NCBI GenBank assembly: GCA_949752735.1
Contig: OX457037.1
Span: forward strand, 70,970,329 to 71,034,328
DNA: 64,000 bases
Direction: 5' to 3'
From: Lumbricus terrestris
Taxonomy: Eukaryota; Annelida; Clitellata; Crassiclitellata; Lumbricidae
Every line of letters starts with the position of its first letter. The stretch's first letter is position 1. Under the pieces are notes generated by a model. That model worked only from the letters and a program-made list of their open reading frames with translations. It ran no database searches and was not told the origin of the DNA. This document shows, piece after piece, positions 32,092-43,264 of this stretch. The position numbers and the translations under genes were made by a program.

Positions 32092-32094
<3 letters not shown>
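31645..32094 (+). pseudogene. CR1/L2-like LINE, 3' end
   Basis: Encodes the C-terminal signature of CR1/L2/Rex-type reverse transcriptases: DYCNSVLYG, then LRELHWLPIQVRIAFQLRLL, SPSYVFSLL and, after a stop and shifts, remnants of the WNKLP segment, over about 300 bases. A segment between DYCNS and LRELHW is deleted. The 3' UTR runs into (TAA)n at 32095-32157. A different LINE lineage from the RLE copies, because it has no RPD or CCHC region. Confidence 0.75.

Positions 32095-32157
<63 letters not shown>
32095..32157. repeat. (TAA)n microsatellite
   Basis: About 20 units directly following the CR1/L2-like 3' end. Confidence 0.9.
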
Positions 32158-32159
<2 letters not shown>

Positions 32160-32874
32160 ATCAATCATTATTCACTAAAACTAATATGGCAGCACAGTAA
32201 CATGGCAAAGGAGAAAACAGTAATACAGCCTTCTCAATCCTAAAATTTAACGTGGTACCTAGATATCTGTACATATTGAGATAGATTTAGATGATGGTGA
32301 AGGTGACTCCAATGATCTTAATTTCTTTGTTAACATTGCACAGATATTTATGGCATTTGCAAAGCAGTCAGTTTGCTCAGTTGCAGTGTTATACTGCACA
32401 CAACCACCACTATCACCGATCACCACTACAGTACTACACTCTCCTCGGCTTGTCCTTCCGGATTTTTACCTGGCACCGGAACAAATGGCAGTTTGATTAT
32501 TGCGGCCCTGACTTGTTATATTGCGTCAGTGAATATTCTGGTCTCTCTGATGTGGCTTTTGTTGGCGCTGAGAAATCTTTCATTTACTGTACACTCAGCC
32601 AATGTCCTACCGATACTGAAGTATCAAGGACAGATCTCAAATTGTCACTCTTCGCCATGCACCTAGCCAACACTACACCCATAAAGAGACCACCCCAGGA
32701 GGTGTTGGCAAAAGTTTCTATAGTTTAATTCATCATAACTAACTGCTGGACGGGATGATGGAGAAGAGCTACAGAGAACTTAAGGACATGGCACAACAGC
32801 ATGAAAGATTGAGACATTGGACGTTTGGACCTGCCACTTGGCAGAGAACCTAAAGAAAGAAGATTCATCATAAG
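32158..32874. other. Stretch without recognised gene
   Basis: Two overlapping plus-strand frames (32291-32728 and 32373-32666) are open but resemble no family and lack codon or motif support. The string GTATCAAGGACAGATCTCA recurs at about 35921, beyond the neighbouring transposon. Confidence 0.35.
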
Positions 32875-32882
32875 CCTTACAG

Positions 32883-35290
32883 TAGGGTGCCAATGAAAAA
32901 CAAAGTTTGATTTTTTTTAGGTCTCACCCCTTAGTTTTGTTCATTTAGCCATAAAACTGAAACATATAAAGTTTTGTACCAATCAGATAACATTTACTGG
33001 CTGCACCGACCTGTGAAGTTTTGAAAATCTGCAATATGGAATCTCGTAAGCCGCTATGTATAGCAGAATGCTCTGCATTGTGCAGAATACAAATGCGGTG
33101 TTCCACGTTGCTTCAGTGTTATTGGTTGTCCAGTCTTTGACTGGGCAAACGTTTTTGAGTGCTTGAAAGTGCTGGTGATGGCTTTCAACCACCTAAAGCA
33201 GATATTGCTTTTGCTCCTCCTGGTTTGTGATGGCAGACTTGAACATCTGTTTCAATGCGACGCCCCATTCAGTTGTGTCGTTTTGTACCACCTTAAGCTC
33301 TTATGCCCTGCACTCTGCTGTGACTATATGTTTTAATGGGGTTCCAAAAGCTTGGATCTTGCAAAAGGAAATCTTGTGGGATATCCATGGAAGTGAAAAA
33401 ATTGCTTTGTGTTTCGTGACACAAAACGAGACAGCTGTTTTTCAGAGATGTTGTCACTCGAACTGGAGAATCTTCTTCACCAAACTTACTCATGGCTGCA
33501 ACCATATAAACTATTTCCATAACAGAAAGTTCAGAATAAAAAAAAGACAAGACCAAGAAGTGACTCACTCAAGTGCCGCACTTGTCACATGAAAGTCTTT
33601 ATGGATACACCTGCAACGGGTTTGCTTGCACTCCGGTAGACTACAAGATCTTACAATATGCGTAAGACGTATCGTGGAGCAGAAGTTGCTGATGTGCATG
33701 TGCGCCATGTTTTGAGATAATTGTAGTCTAACCACAAAATACAGTAATATGTTAAACTGTTAAGCCCAGGCTATTCAGAAGCTGTCAAACGAAACTGTGG
33801 GTGAAACAAGTAAATTTTAGACTGTTTAAAAAATATCCCGTCTATTGTGCCCTGTGGTAGGCTTCAGGTGTGATGATAAGGATGTCTGAATTGCTGGCAA
33901 AAGGTTAATTTCCTACAAACATCAGCGACAACTGCGTCAACTCCTTGTAGTCATCTCTTGGATGATACTGTTGCAAGCTACTGACGAAGAAATAGGATGC
34001 AATTGTCTTTCAGCGGTTTGAGTTCATAGGATGAAAGTAATATCAATGTGAATCCATGCAGCAGAAATCCTTACAAAGAGACCGTCATTTAGGCCACTAG
34101 AACATCCCATAAGCGTGTCAAATACTTTTGCGACAATTGGTTCGTGTAAATGATCCCTGCCTGCATGCCACGTTAACGAGCTGCTTGTGAAGTTTTTGCT
34201 ACAGTATGTGACATAAGCTCCCGATTTTTTGTCTTGGATACTAGTACGTGTGTCAAAACACATCAGCTGGACACATTCACTGAGTTTCCATTTGTCAATC
34301 ATTTAAAAGACTGTGCCTCACCAGAACCACTGCATAACTTTGGAACCCTGAGAAGCTTCATCTCACCATCTCCATGGTAGCACCTTGATTGACTAGCAGA
34401 TCAATGCTGTCTCTACCTGTTAAAGCAGTCATTCTCTTACCATCCCAGTGTATCATCAGAGGACCAGGAATACCATCAGAGTAAAATGCATCCTTTTTAA
34501 AGGCAGTAGATGCACGATGCTGCCTTCATGCCAATCGTACGGATTCCTTGTTAAGAATTTATTCCAATGGACTGTGGTCTAGAGATGAGGCCGTAGCTGC
34601 CAAGAAAGACGCTGCATTAAATTTTCTCTCCAATTCCTACATATTCTATCCTGCAGTGGTGATACTGCATCATGATTAATTATATGTACTTTTGGGTTTG
34701 CTGTCTTCCTTTCCTTTACCGCAGGAATTTTCACATCACTGCCTTCATCTCCAGCTGTATTGCTTCCATCACAATCTGTATTGTTATCTGGATTTTCAAT
34801 AAAACTGTCATCTAGCTATAGGCCTACCTTACTCCCTTGTTATCTTTTTCCTCCTGTTTATGGTAACCTGTTTTCTCTTACAATGACGGTCTTCAACCCG
34901 CACAAATTTCAAGTCGATGGGTCCCGGATTTTCACGTTTTCCTTTCCCCCTATGTGCTAGTGATGCTATAGAATAGAGATTTAATATAAAGCATACATGT
35001 AGATATAGTATAGAACTGATATAAAGCACAGATATAACCAGAACTGCAAGTAATCCGCAGAGCTAACAACTTTTCAATATTGAGAGTAACCAATATGTCA
35101 GAAATTAACTAGCAGTATACCGCACATAAAACTATATGCAACTTCAGGAGCATGGTGCATCCTCTAAATGTTCATATATTTTATTCATTTTTTCCTTGAT
35201 TAACTTCCATATATAAAGGAACATTCTCAGAGGGTGAGACCACAGAAATTCAAAACTTTATTTTTTCCTGTATATTTCATTGGCACCCTA
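32883..35290. mobile_element. TAGGGTG-ended DNA transposon, 8-bp duplication
   Basis: A 2,408-bp element starting TAGGGTGCCAATGAAA and ending with the complement. GGTCTCACCC lies just inside both ends, so the inverted repeat extends to roughly 50 diverged bases. It is flanked by CCTTACAG at 32875-32882 and again at 35291-35298, an exact 8-bp duplication. YARNG-type ends with 8 bp fit the hAT group, but the encoded remnant (34024-34500) does not show hAT motifs I can recognise. Decayed and non-functional. A second element with a TAGGGTG start begins at 62692. Confidence 0.82.
34024..34500 (-). pseudogene. Transposase-like protein remnant, unnamed family
   Basis: Minus-strand coding remnant of a protein family that I know only as recurrent in invertebrate genomes. 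Visible in order: HWDGK, LTGRDSIDLL, a PKL..SGSGEAQ segment, DKWKLSECVQLMCFDTRTS, KKSGAYV and a degraded His region (GRDHLHE) before VAKVFDTLMGCSSGLNDGLF. In relatives an FDTT motif and a C-x-x-H motif sit at these places, which is how DDE/RNase-H-like transposases are often organised. The frame contains stops and shifts. The larger piece at 63078-63995 appears to be the C-terminal half of the same family. Assignment as transposase is inference from its position between the TAGGGTG ends. Confidence 0.5.
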
Positions 35291-36152
35291 CCTTACAGCA
35301 ACTAATTTCATCTTAATCACAACAGGGCTGTTTTTAAGGAATTTTTAGAACTGCACATCGTCTTCTCTCCTTTCTCATCCTCCATGGTAAATTACTCCCA
35401 ATCTGAGGAAAATGACCTATTTTTAGTAGTTTTAACTGCACGGAACGTCACGGAAGTGCTTCTACAACTGCACGAATCCATTTAGAACTGCACATTTTGT
35501 GTAGAACTGCACGTTAAAAAAGCCCGGAATCACAAGAGCATACATCCAATCTTTCCAATTTCTATCAACTGTTTTCAGGAAATTAACATATTTCATATAC
35601 TGTAGCAATGATCTTGCAGTTCTGAAAACAGTAGCTAAAATTACTTTATAAGCTTAAAGTGCACTGTCTAACTTTCTTAAACACTCAAGGGCATCTTGTA
35701 ATGCAGGCTGTCTCTTCTGCTAGTAGTTAAGATTGATGTTAATAAGATAACTGCATAACTATTTACTGTAACCGGTTGCAGTTTGTCAAGCAAACTGTTG
35801 AATAAACGAAAATTATTATTATTATCAAGTCTGTAAATCAAGCTCTGCTGTTCACACTATCTTAAGTCAGTTACATCAGCATAAGTGATACATCCAAGCA
35901 TGTCATTGCTTACTAAGGTATCAAGGACAGATCTCATAAGTAAAATGTTTATTGCTGAATCAACAGCAAATATCCTCCTAAAACCTTGCCACTGATCATA
36001 TGCATGCATAACAGAATATGAAAGCCTCTGAAAGCCCAGAACTGGACATCACAGAGCCAATGCTGCCAAGAAAGCTCGTAATTACATGGAAACTCCCTTT
36101 CGACAGACCACTTTAAATGATTGTAAAGGAATTAACTTCTAAAGCTCCGAGC
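35291..36152. other. Stretch without recognised gene
   Basis: Holds a short AATAAA-(ATT)n tail at about 35800-35825 that may be the end of a retroelement, and a second copy of GTATCAAGGACAGATCTCA (about 35921). No gene supported. Confidence 0.35.
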
Positions 36153-36439
36153 CACATAAACGGTGTCACGACAACTCGTCTACCGACAACTCGTCTAACG
36201 ACAACTGGTCTACACACAACTCGTACACGACAAAACGTTCATTAGGAATTCTTTAGTCAATCGCTGTTGCCGCTCAAAGAGAAGCTAGATTGATAAAAAG
36301 AAATCTTTATAAAGCGAAAATCGACTAATGAAACCCTAGATGCAATAAAGTAGAACGACGAAATGAACGAATTGATAAAAATAATGCTTATAAAGTTTAT
36401 GATGGCTTCACTAAATGATCGCGTTGCTGAATAAATCCA

Positions 36440-39400
36440 GTGTCTGTTTCACCTATATATAAAACCTTCATCTCGCCTCGATTTCAGAAATAAAAAAACA
36501 TTCATCCAGCTTCCATTTCTTTAGCTTTCTTCTAATAAATCCAGCTCTTATTTCAGATCTATAAATGCTTTAATCCAGCTTCCATTCTTAAGCCTTTTAA
36601 TTCATCCAGCTTCTATTTCTTAAGCGTTCTTCTAATTAATCCAGCTCCTATTTCAGATCTATAAATACACTCATCCAGGTTCTATTTCTTAATCGTTCTT
36701 CTCATAAATTCAGATACTATTTCTGATATATTATACCTTCATCCAGCTTCCATTTTTTAGCGTTCTTCTTATAAATCCAACTCTTATTTCAGATATATTA
36801 CCTTTATCCAGCTTCTATTTCTTTAGCCTTCTTCTCGTTAATCCAGTTCCTATTTCAGATCCATAAATGCTTTAATCCAGCTTCCATTCTTAAGCGTTTT
36901 AATTCATCCAGCTTCTATTTCTTAAGCGTTCTTCTAATCAATCCAGCTCCTATTTCATATCTATAAATGCCTTAATCCAGCTTCCATTTCTTAAGCGTCT
37001 TAATTCATCCAGCATCCATTTCTTTAGCGTTCTTCTCATTAATCCAGCTCCTATTTCAGATCTATAAATACACTCATCCAGCTTCCATTTCTTAAGCGTT
37101 TTTAATTCATCCAGCTTCCATTTCTTTAGCGTTCTTCTCATTAATCCAGCTCCTATTTCAGATATAAAATTACCTTGATCCAGCTTCCATTTAGGATATC
37201 AAAATGCCTTAATCCAATTTTATTTCACAAGCGTTTTATCATTAGTCCTGCTTCCATTTTACAAGCGTTATTTTCATAATTCCTGCCTCTGTTCAAACAA
37301 CAGTTATTTTCATCAATTCAATTCCAATATACGAAGAAACATTTTCACCAACCAGGCTCAAATTTAAGCAAGAATATTTTCATTAATCTAGCTCCTATTC
37401 AAGAACGGTCATGTTGACGGTCAATCGAGCTTCTCTTTCAGGTAAAAAATACTTTTTCCCGTTTCCATTTCTCAAGCGTTATTTTCATCAATACATCTCC
37501 AATTTAATCAGGAAGATTTTCATCCATCCAGCTCCAAGTTAAGCAAGAACATCTTCATCCGTCCAGCTCCACTTCTGTTTCAAGTGAAATTGTTCCCATG
37601 AAAAAAGCTTCAATTTTAGACGCAATAGTTTTCTAAATCAGGCTTCTACTTAATATTGAAGTATTTTCATCAATCCAGCTTCTATTTAGCAACGCTATTG
37701 TTTCCTGTGTCCATCTTCAATTACAAGCATTATTTTCAGCAATGCAACTTACTTCAGGAAACGCTCTTTTCCTCGGTCTATTTTTGCAGCGAGGCCATCA
37801 GCATTCAGCAACCTAGGTGTTTTCGATCTATCACGAGTTATTTTCATCGTAATCGTAATCGTAATCTCCTATTCTCATCAATCCAACTTCTTTTTTAGCG
37901 GCAAATGGACGCTGGAATTGATAAAATCATTCCCGGTTAAATTAGAGATATATTGATGAAAATAACGCTGGAGTAGGCTAATCCAGTTCCAATTATGCAA
38001 AATTTCATTTGGTTCGTTAGTCAAGCTTCTATTTAGATAGCAACAGTTGTATTTATCAATCCAACTTCCATACAGATAACAATTATATTTCATCAGTCCA
38101 GCTTCCATTTTAAGTAAAACACCATTTTTCATAGCTGAAGTAGACGCTGTAATAATTTAAGCTGGGACATTTTCCATCAATCCATCTTCCGTTTCAAGTA
38201 GCGTTATTTTCATCAATCCATATCCAATTTAAACAATAAAAACTTAATCAACTCAGCGTCCATTTGAGTAGAACAGAAAATACGTCTGAAATAGAAGCTG
38301 GATGAATGATCGAAGGCTTAGAAATGGAAGCTGGATTAAGGCATTTATAGATCTGAAATAGAAGCTGGATGAATGAAAAACGCTTAAGAAATGGGAGCTT
38401 AATTAAGGCATTTATAGACCTGAATTAGAAGCTGGATGACTGAAAAACGCTTAAGAAATGGAAGCTGAATGAGTGTATTTTATAACTGAAGTAGGAGTTG
38501 GATTAATGAGAAGAACGCTATAAAAATAGAAGCTGGATCAAGGTATTATATATGAAATAGAAGCTGGATGAATGATCAAACGCTTAAGAAAGGGAACATG
38601 GATTAAGGCATTTATATATCTCAAATAGAAGCTGGATGAATGAACGAACGCTTAAGAAATGGAAGCTAGATGAAGGTAAAATATGTCTGAAATAGAAGCG
38701 GAATTGACGAAAAACGTTAAAAAATGGAAGCTGGATGAAGGTATAATATATCAGAAATAGTAGCTGAATTTAAGAGAAGAACGCTCAGGAAATAGAAGCT
38801 GGATTAATTAAAAACGCTTAAGAAATGGAAGCTGGATTAAGGCATTTATAGATCTGAAATAGGAGCTGCATGAATGGAAAACGCTTAATAATTGGAAGCT
38901 GGATTAAGGCATTTATATATCTGAAATAGAAGCTGGATTAATCAGAAGAACGCTTAAGAAATGGAAGCTGAATGAGTGTATTTTATATCTGTAATAGGAG
39001 CTGGATTAATGAGAAGAACGCTAGAGAAATAGAAGCTGGATCAAGGTATTATATATGAAATAGATGCTGGACGAATGATCAAACGCTTAAGAAAGAGAAC
39101 ATGGATTAAGGCATTTATATATCTCAAATAGAAGCTGGATGAATGAACGAACGCTTAAGAAATGGAAGCTGGATGAAGGTATAATATATCTTAAGTGGGA
39201 GCTGGATTAATGAGAAGAACGCTAAAAAATAGAAGCTGGATGAATGATCAAACGCTAAAGAAATGGAAGCTGGATGAAGGTATAATATATCTGAAATAGA
39301 AGCGGAATTGACGAAAAACGCTAAAAAATGGAAGCTGGATGAAGGTATAATATATCAGAAATAGTAGCTGAATTTATGAGAAGAACGCTTAGGAAATAGA

Positions 39401-39785
39401 AGCTGGGTGAATTAAAAACGCTTAAGAAATGGAAGCTGGATGAATTAAAAACGCTAAAGAAATAGAAGCTGGATTAAGGCATTTATAGATCTGAAATAGG
39501 AGCTGGATGAATGGAAAACGCTTAAGAAATGGAAGCTGGATGAAGGTATAATATATCAGAAATAGCAGCTGAATTTATGAGAAGAACGCTTAAGAAATAG
39601 AAGCTGGATGAATTAAAAACGCTTAAGAAATGGAAGCTGGATGGGTGTATTTGCATATCTGAAATAGTAGCTGGATTAATGAGAAGAACGCTAAAAAATA
39701 GAAGCTGGATGAATTATCGAACGCTTAAGAAATAGAAGCTGGATGAAGGTATTATATATTTGAAATAGAAGCTGGATGAATGATA
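36440..39785. repeat. ATCCAGCTTC satellite, main block
   Basis: Units of about 28-40 bp built on ATCCAGCTTCCATTTC joined by spacers such as TTAAGCGTT, AGATCTATAAATGC or GGTATAATATATC. In several parts two unit types alternate (spacer with AAACGCTTAAGAAATG versus spacer with AGATCTGAAATAG), giving a higher-order period of about 75-80 bp. The strand flips near 38.27 kb. The short frames here are translations of the unit. Confidence 0.85.
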
Positions 39786-40168
39786 ATTGTGTTTACCAGT
39801 GCGATCATTTCGTGAAGCCACTTTAAAATTCACATGCATTATTTTCATCATTTCCGCTTCGTTAAAAAGACGTGCATTTCGTCGGTTTGTTTTTCCATTG
39901 AGGGTTTCTTTAGTCGATTTTCGCTTTATAAGGAGTTCTTTTAATCAATACAGCTTCCCTTTCAGCGCCAACAGCCATTGACTAAAAAATTCCCAGTGAA
40001 CGTTTTGTCGTGTGGGAGTTGCGTGTGGACCATTATTTTGTCTGTAGACCAGTTGTCGTAGACCAGTTGTCGTAGACCAGTTGTCGTAGACCAGTTGTCG
40101 TAGACCAGTTGTCGTAGACCAGTTGTCGTAGACGAATTTTCTGGAGACCAGTTGTCGGTAGACGAGTT

Positions 40169-40926
40169 GGCAATCCTGTCAACGGCGGTTTTAAATTATT
40201 TCACACTCAAATTCCGATATATTCGCCGATGACTCTATAGCAATAGCAGTCTGTATAGTATGGACCCCCTATAGTGAATTAAGTCATTACACGCCCTATA
40301 TAGCGTAGGCCTATATACATGGCCCCCGTATAGAAAGGGAAGCTGGATGATGGACATAATAGGTTAAATCAAAGCTGGATTAACGAGAAACACGCTGAGA
40401 AAATAGAAGCAGACTAAAGGTGTTTTTTAACTGACAAAGAAGCTGGATTGATGAAAATAACACATTAAAAATGGAAGCATGATGAAAACAACGCTAGAGA
40501 AATGGAAGCTGGATGAAGCTTCTCTATAGGTGAAATGGAAGCTGGATTGACGAAAACAACGCTAGAGAAATGGAAGCTGGATGAAGGTTCTCCAGGTATA
40601 AGGGACCTTCATCCAGCTTCCATTTCTTTTAGCGTTTTATCATTCATCCAGCTTCTATTTCAGATATATAAAAACCTTCATCCAGCTTATATTTAGGCTT
40701 TCTTTCACCATGCGTCTATCAATCAACCATTTTTCATCAATCCATCTTCTTTTTGAGAAATAAATATACCTTAATCCAGCTTCCATTGAAGCTATAAAAA
40801 TATATTAACCGGCTTCCATTTCTCAAGCGTTATAAACAAGGACATTACATCACAAAGTAGAGTCATCGGCGAACATATCTGAATTTGAGTGTGAAATAAT
40901 TTAAAACCGCCGTTGACAGGATTGCC
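40169..40926. mobile_element. GGCAATCC foldback element, copy 1
   Basis: A 758-bp element beginning GGCAATCCTGTCAACGGCGG and ending with its complement, with inverted arms of about 69 bp, inside an exact 8-bp duplication GACGAGTT (40161-40168 and 40927-40934). The duplicated octamer is part of the terminal array of the enclosing foldback element. The interior carries the ATCCAGCTTC satellite in both orientations (switch at about 40605). Related to the copies at 46869 and 51421. Confidence 0.85.
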
Positions 40927-40969
40927 GACGAGTTGTCGGTAGACCAGTTGTCGTGGAACCCACATAAAC

Positions 40970-42114
40970 TGCTGTAATTATCTGAAGTTTTTTGGCCTGG
41001 TCACTGGTAAATAATAGGGTTGAGTGGTTGACAATATACATGATCTGTCACATGTTGGCTTATTGGTTAATTAGTAATTTGTAGCTATACTGGTGCTATT
41101 TTGATTTTTGATTGCACTGGTTTTTAAAAATATTTTTACAGTACACCTTTCATTCTGAAGAATTGCCACTAGTAAAACTGCATGCACACCTGTTTATAAG
41201 GCCTTTACAATGATATCAGACTTTCCCTCTTTTTGTGTATTTTAAGTGTGGAATACTGCCTTTTGGTGCAATTTCTTTGTTTCAAAATGTTGAGGTAGAT
41301 GTTCAGACAAAAGTGACAATGTTACGTTCAGAAAATTTTGCTTGATTCTTGATTCCTGGTGATAATCACCTTTTGGATAAAGTCTACTTGCAACAGAAAC
41401 AATCTTGCAAGAGCTCTGGAGAGATAACTGTATTCACACTCGGGGATAACAACACATTTTTGTAACGAAATAAAAGATTCAGAATATTTAGACCTACATG
41501 CAACGATATAACACCTACATGTATGTATCAAAATAATGATGTTCACAATGACATCGAGAAAGGAAACAGTACGGTGCTTAGCTATATTTTATTAATCAAA
41601 TTAAGTTTGTTAGTGAATGGTACAAGTTTCCATGAAAAATGCTGACGCATGAGACTCCCAGCTACTAATGTAGATTTTTAAAAGCGATAGAGTGCGTATG
41701 GGTCCAGTAAACACCATGATTCGGTACAATAATCACTAATTTCTTAAAATAAAATTGTCTGGTCTATTCCGGTAGACTGTCACCATACTTCAAGTTGACG
41801 TAGACATTCAAAATATTAGTAAAGCATCACTAATTGTCGCAAAAGAAGTGTTTTATTCCGTTGTTTACAATATTTCCGGCAACAGCTGACTTGGACTCGC
41901 AATCTGGCGCGCAAAAAGCCTAGTTTCATACCAAAATAAATCTCTTTATAAAACAACACAGAATAAGAGTTTAGTTGCTGGGGACAATTTTAAAAACAAA
42001 TTATTATTATATCTTTAATTATTTTTATTTTCCAGCCTGTTGCCAATTTTTTTCCTGGTAGTACTTTGCAGTTCTTTTAATGCAACCCAGCTTCGAGATT
42101 AAGCGTAAAACAAA
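40970..42114. other. Stretch without recognised gene
   Basis: Unique AT-rich DNA after the foldback. The interrupted flank before 36153 resumes here. From about 41960 the sequence begins to match the dispersed repeat at 28.7 kb. No gene. Confidence 0.35.
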
Positions 42115-42335
42115 ATATCCGAGGTACAGCGCTGAAATAATATTATGCTTTTTTGCCTTCAAATTTCTCTAATAAGATGAGTTATCAGGAGATTTGACGA
42201 GCTGGGGATCATTTTCTAAGCATATTATTTTGTCATCTTTAATTATTTTTTGTTTCCAGCTTGTTGCCAATTTTTTCCGGGTAGTACATTGCAATTATTT
42301 TAACGCAGCCCGACTATAAAGACTAGCAAAGAAAG
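42115..42335 (+). repeat. Dispersed repeat, inverted copy of 28.7 kb
   Basis: Matches 28668-28850 in opposite orientation. Within it, CCAGC(C/T)TGTTGCCAATTTTT occurs twice (about 42033 and 42257), so the region also contains a roughly 220-bp tandem duplication. Ends with CGCAGCCCGACTAT, the hairpin arm motif of 28.59 kb, immediately before the truncated gypsy gag. Confidence 0.6.
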
Positions 42336-42344
42336 AATGTGGTT

Positions 42345-42962
42345 TTTGAGCGATTTCAGTTTTGGAAGTGCGTTCAGGCACCTGTTGAATCAATAGATGG
42401 ATTTGTTACAACCTTGCGTCTCCGTGCCAAAAACTGTGAGTTTGGTGATCAGGAGGAATCATTAATTCGAGATAGAGTTGTCCTTGGGTGCACAGACTCT
42501 CGTTTGCAAGAACGGCTGCTTAGAGAACCTGATTTGTCATTAACGAAAGCACTACAGGTTTGCAGAGCAGCGGAAGCCACAGCAGAACAACTGAAATTGA
42601 TCAGAGGTGATGACTCAACAGCTATAAATGCACTAAAATCAGAAATAGATTTTTTGTCCCAAAAGAACGATAGAAAATATAGCTCAAACAGAAGCATTTG
42701 TGGAAAGTGTGGTTCCAGGCATCCGCCTAGGCAGTGTCCGGCATTCGGAAAAATTTGTCATAACTGTAAAAAAGAGAATCACTTCGGAAAGATGTGCAGA
42801 GCGTCCAGCAGGGCCAGTATGAGAGATAAAAATTCGGAAATATTATCCCGTAGTTCATCCAGAGCAGCCATCCATTCGTTAGAACATGATGTTCATGATT
42901 TTGACATAGGAGAGGTGGCAACAAACTTTTGTTCAAAGGATACGAATCACGTAAATAGTTAG
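42345..42962 (+). pseudogene. Gypsy gag C-terminal part with two zinc knuckles
   Basis: Encodes FVTTLRLRAKNCEFGDQEES, LIRDRVVLGC and the helical segment of gypsy gag, then two knuckle-like clusters: CGKCGSRHPPRQC (C-x2-C-x4-H-x4-C) and CHNCKKENHFGKMC (C-x2-C-x4-H-x4-C), at about residues 119-151. These bind genomic RNA. The first roughly 100 residues of gag are lost. A TAG at 42960-42962 ends the frame just before the protease. Confidence 0.85.
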
Positions 42963-43264
42963 TGGATGGACATAGTAATCAATGGTCAAACATCAAATGC
43001 AAATTGGACACAGGTGCAGAAGCGAATGTAATGCCAGCCACAGTGTTTGAAAGAATTGCACGAAAACGTAGGTTACAAAAGACGAAAACAGTACTTACTG
43101 CTTATGGGAACAACAAAATACAACCATTGGGAATCACAGTGCTTGAGGCCAGAATAAAAGACAAGAAACACGTTCTAGAATTCTACATTGTTGATTCTCG
43201 AGCACCAACGATCCTGGGGTTAGCCTTGTGTTGCAGCCTGAATATTGTAAACAGAATTGATTAG
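42963..43264 (+). pseudogene. Gypsy aspartic protease
   Basis: Holds the active-site motif KLDTGAEANVMP (about residues 14-25) and the C-terminal FYIVDSRAPTILGL of retropepsins. It is reached from gag only after a stop and a frame change at about 43000. An in-frame TAG at 43262-43264 separates it from the reverse transcriptase, which otherwise continues in the same frame. Confidence 0.82.

Larger units (their letters stand above)
36162..40960. mobile_element. 4.8-kb foldback element with satellite interior
   Basis: Bounded by CACATAAAC at 36153-36161 and 40961-40969, a 9-bp (or 8-bp) duplication. Ends are inverted: GGTGTCACGACAACTCGTCT on the left and, read inward from the right, GGTTCCACGACAACTGGTCT. 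Each end is a short array of GACAAC(T/A)-(C/G)-GTCTA units, extended on the right to about 40028-40168. The interior (about 36440-39780) consists of well over a hundred degenerate units of ATCCAGCTTC(C/T)ATTTC, in one orientation to about 38270 and then the other. No gene. A second foldback (40169-40926) is nested in its right terminal array. Confidence 0.82.

Noticed and set aside
32291..32728. 145-codon plus-strand frame as a host gene
   Set aside because: A second long frame overlaps it, composition is uninformative, and no motif, splice signal or family similarity is visible.
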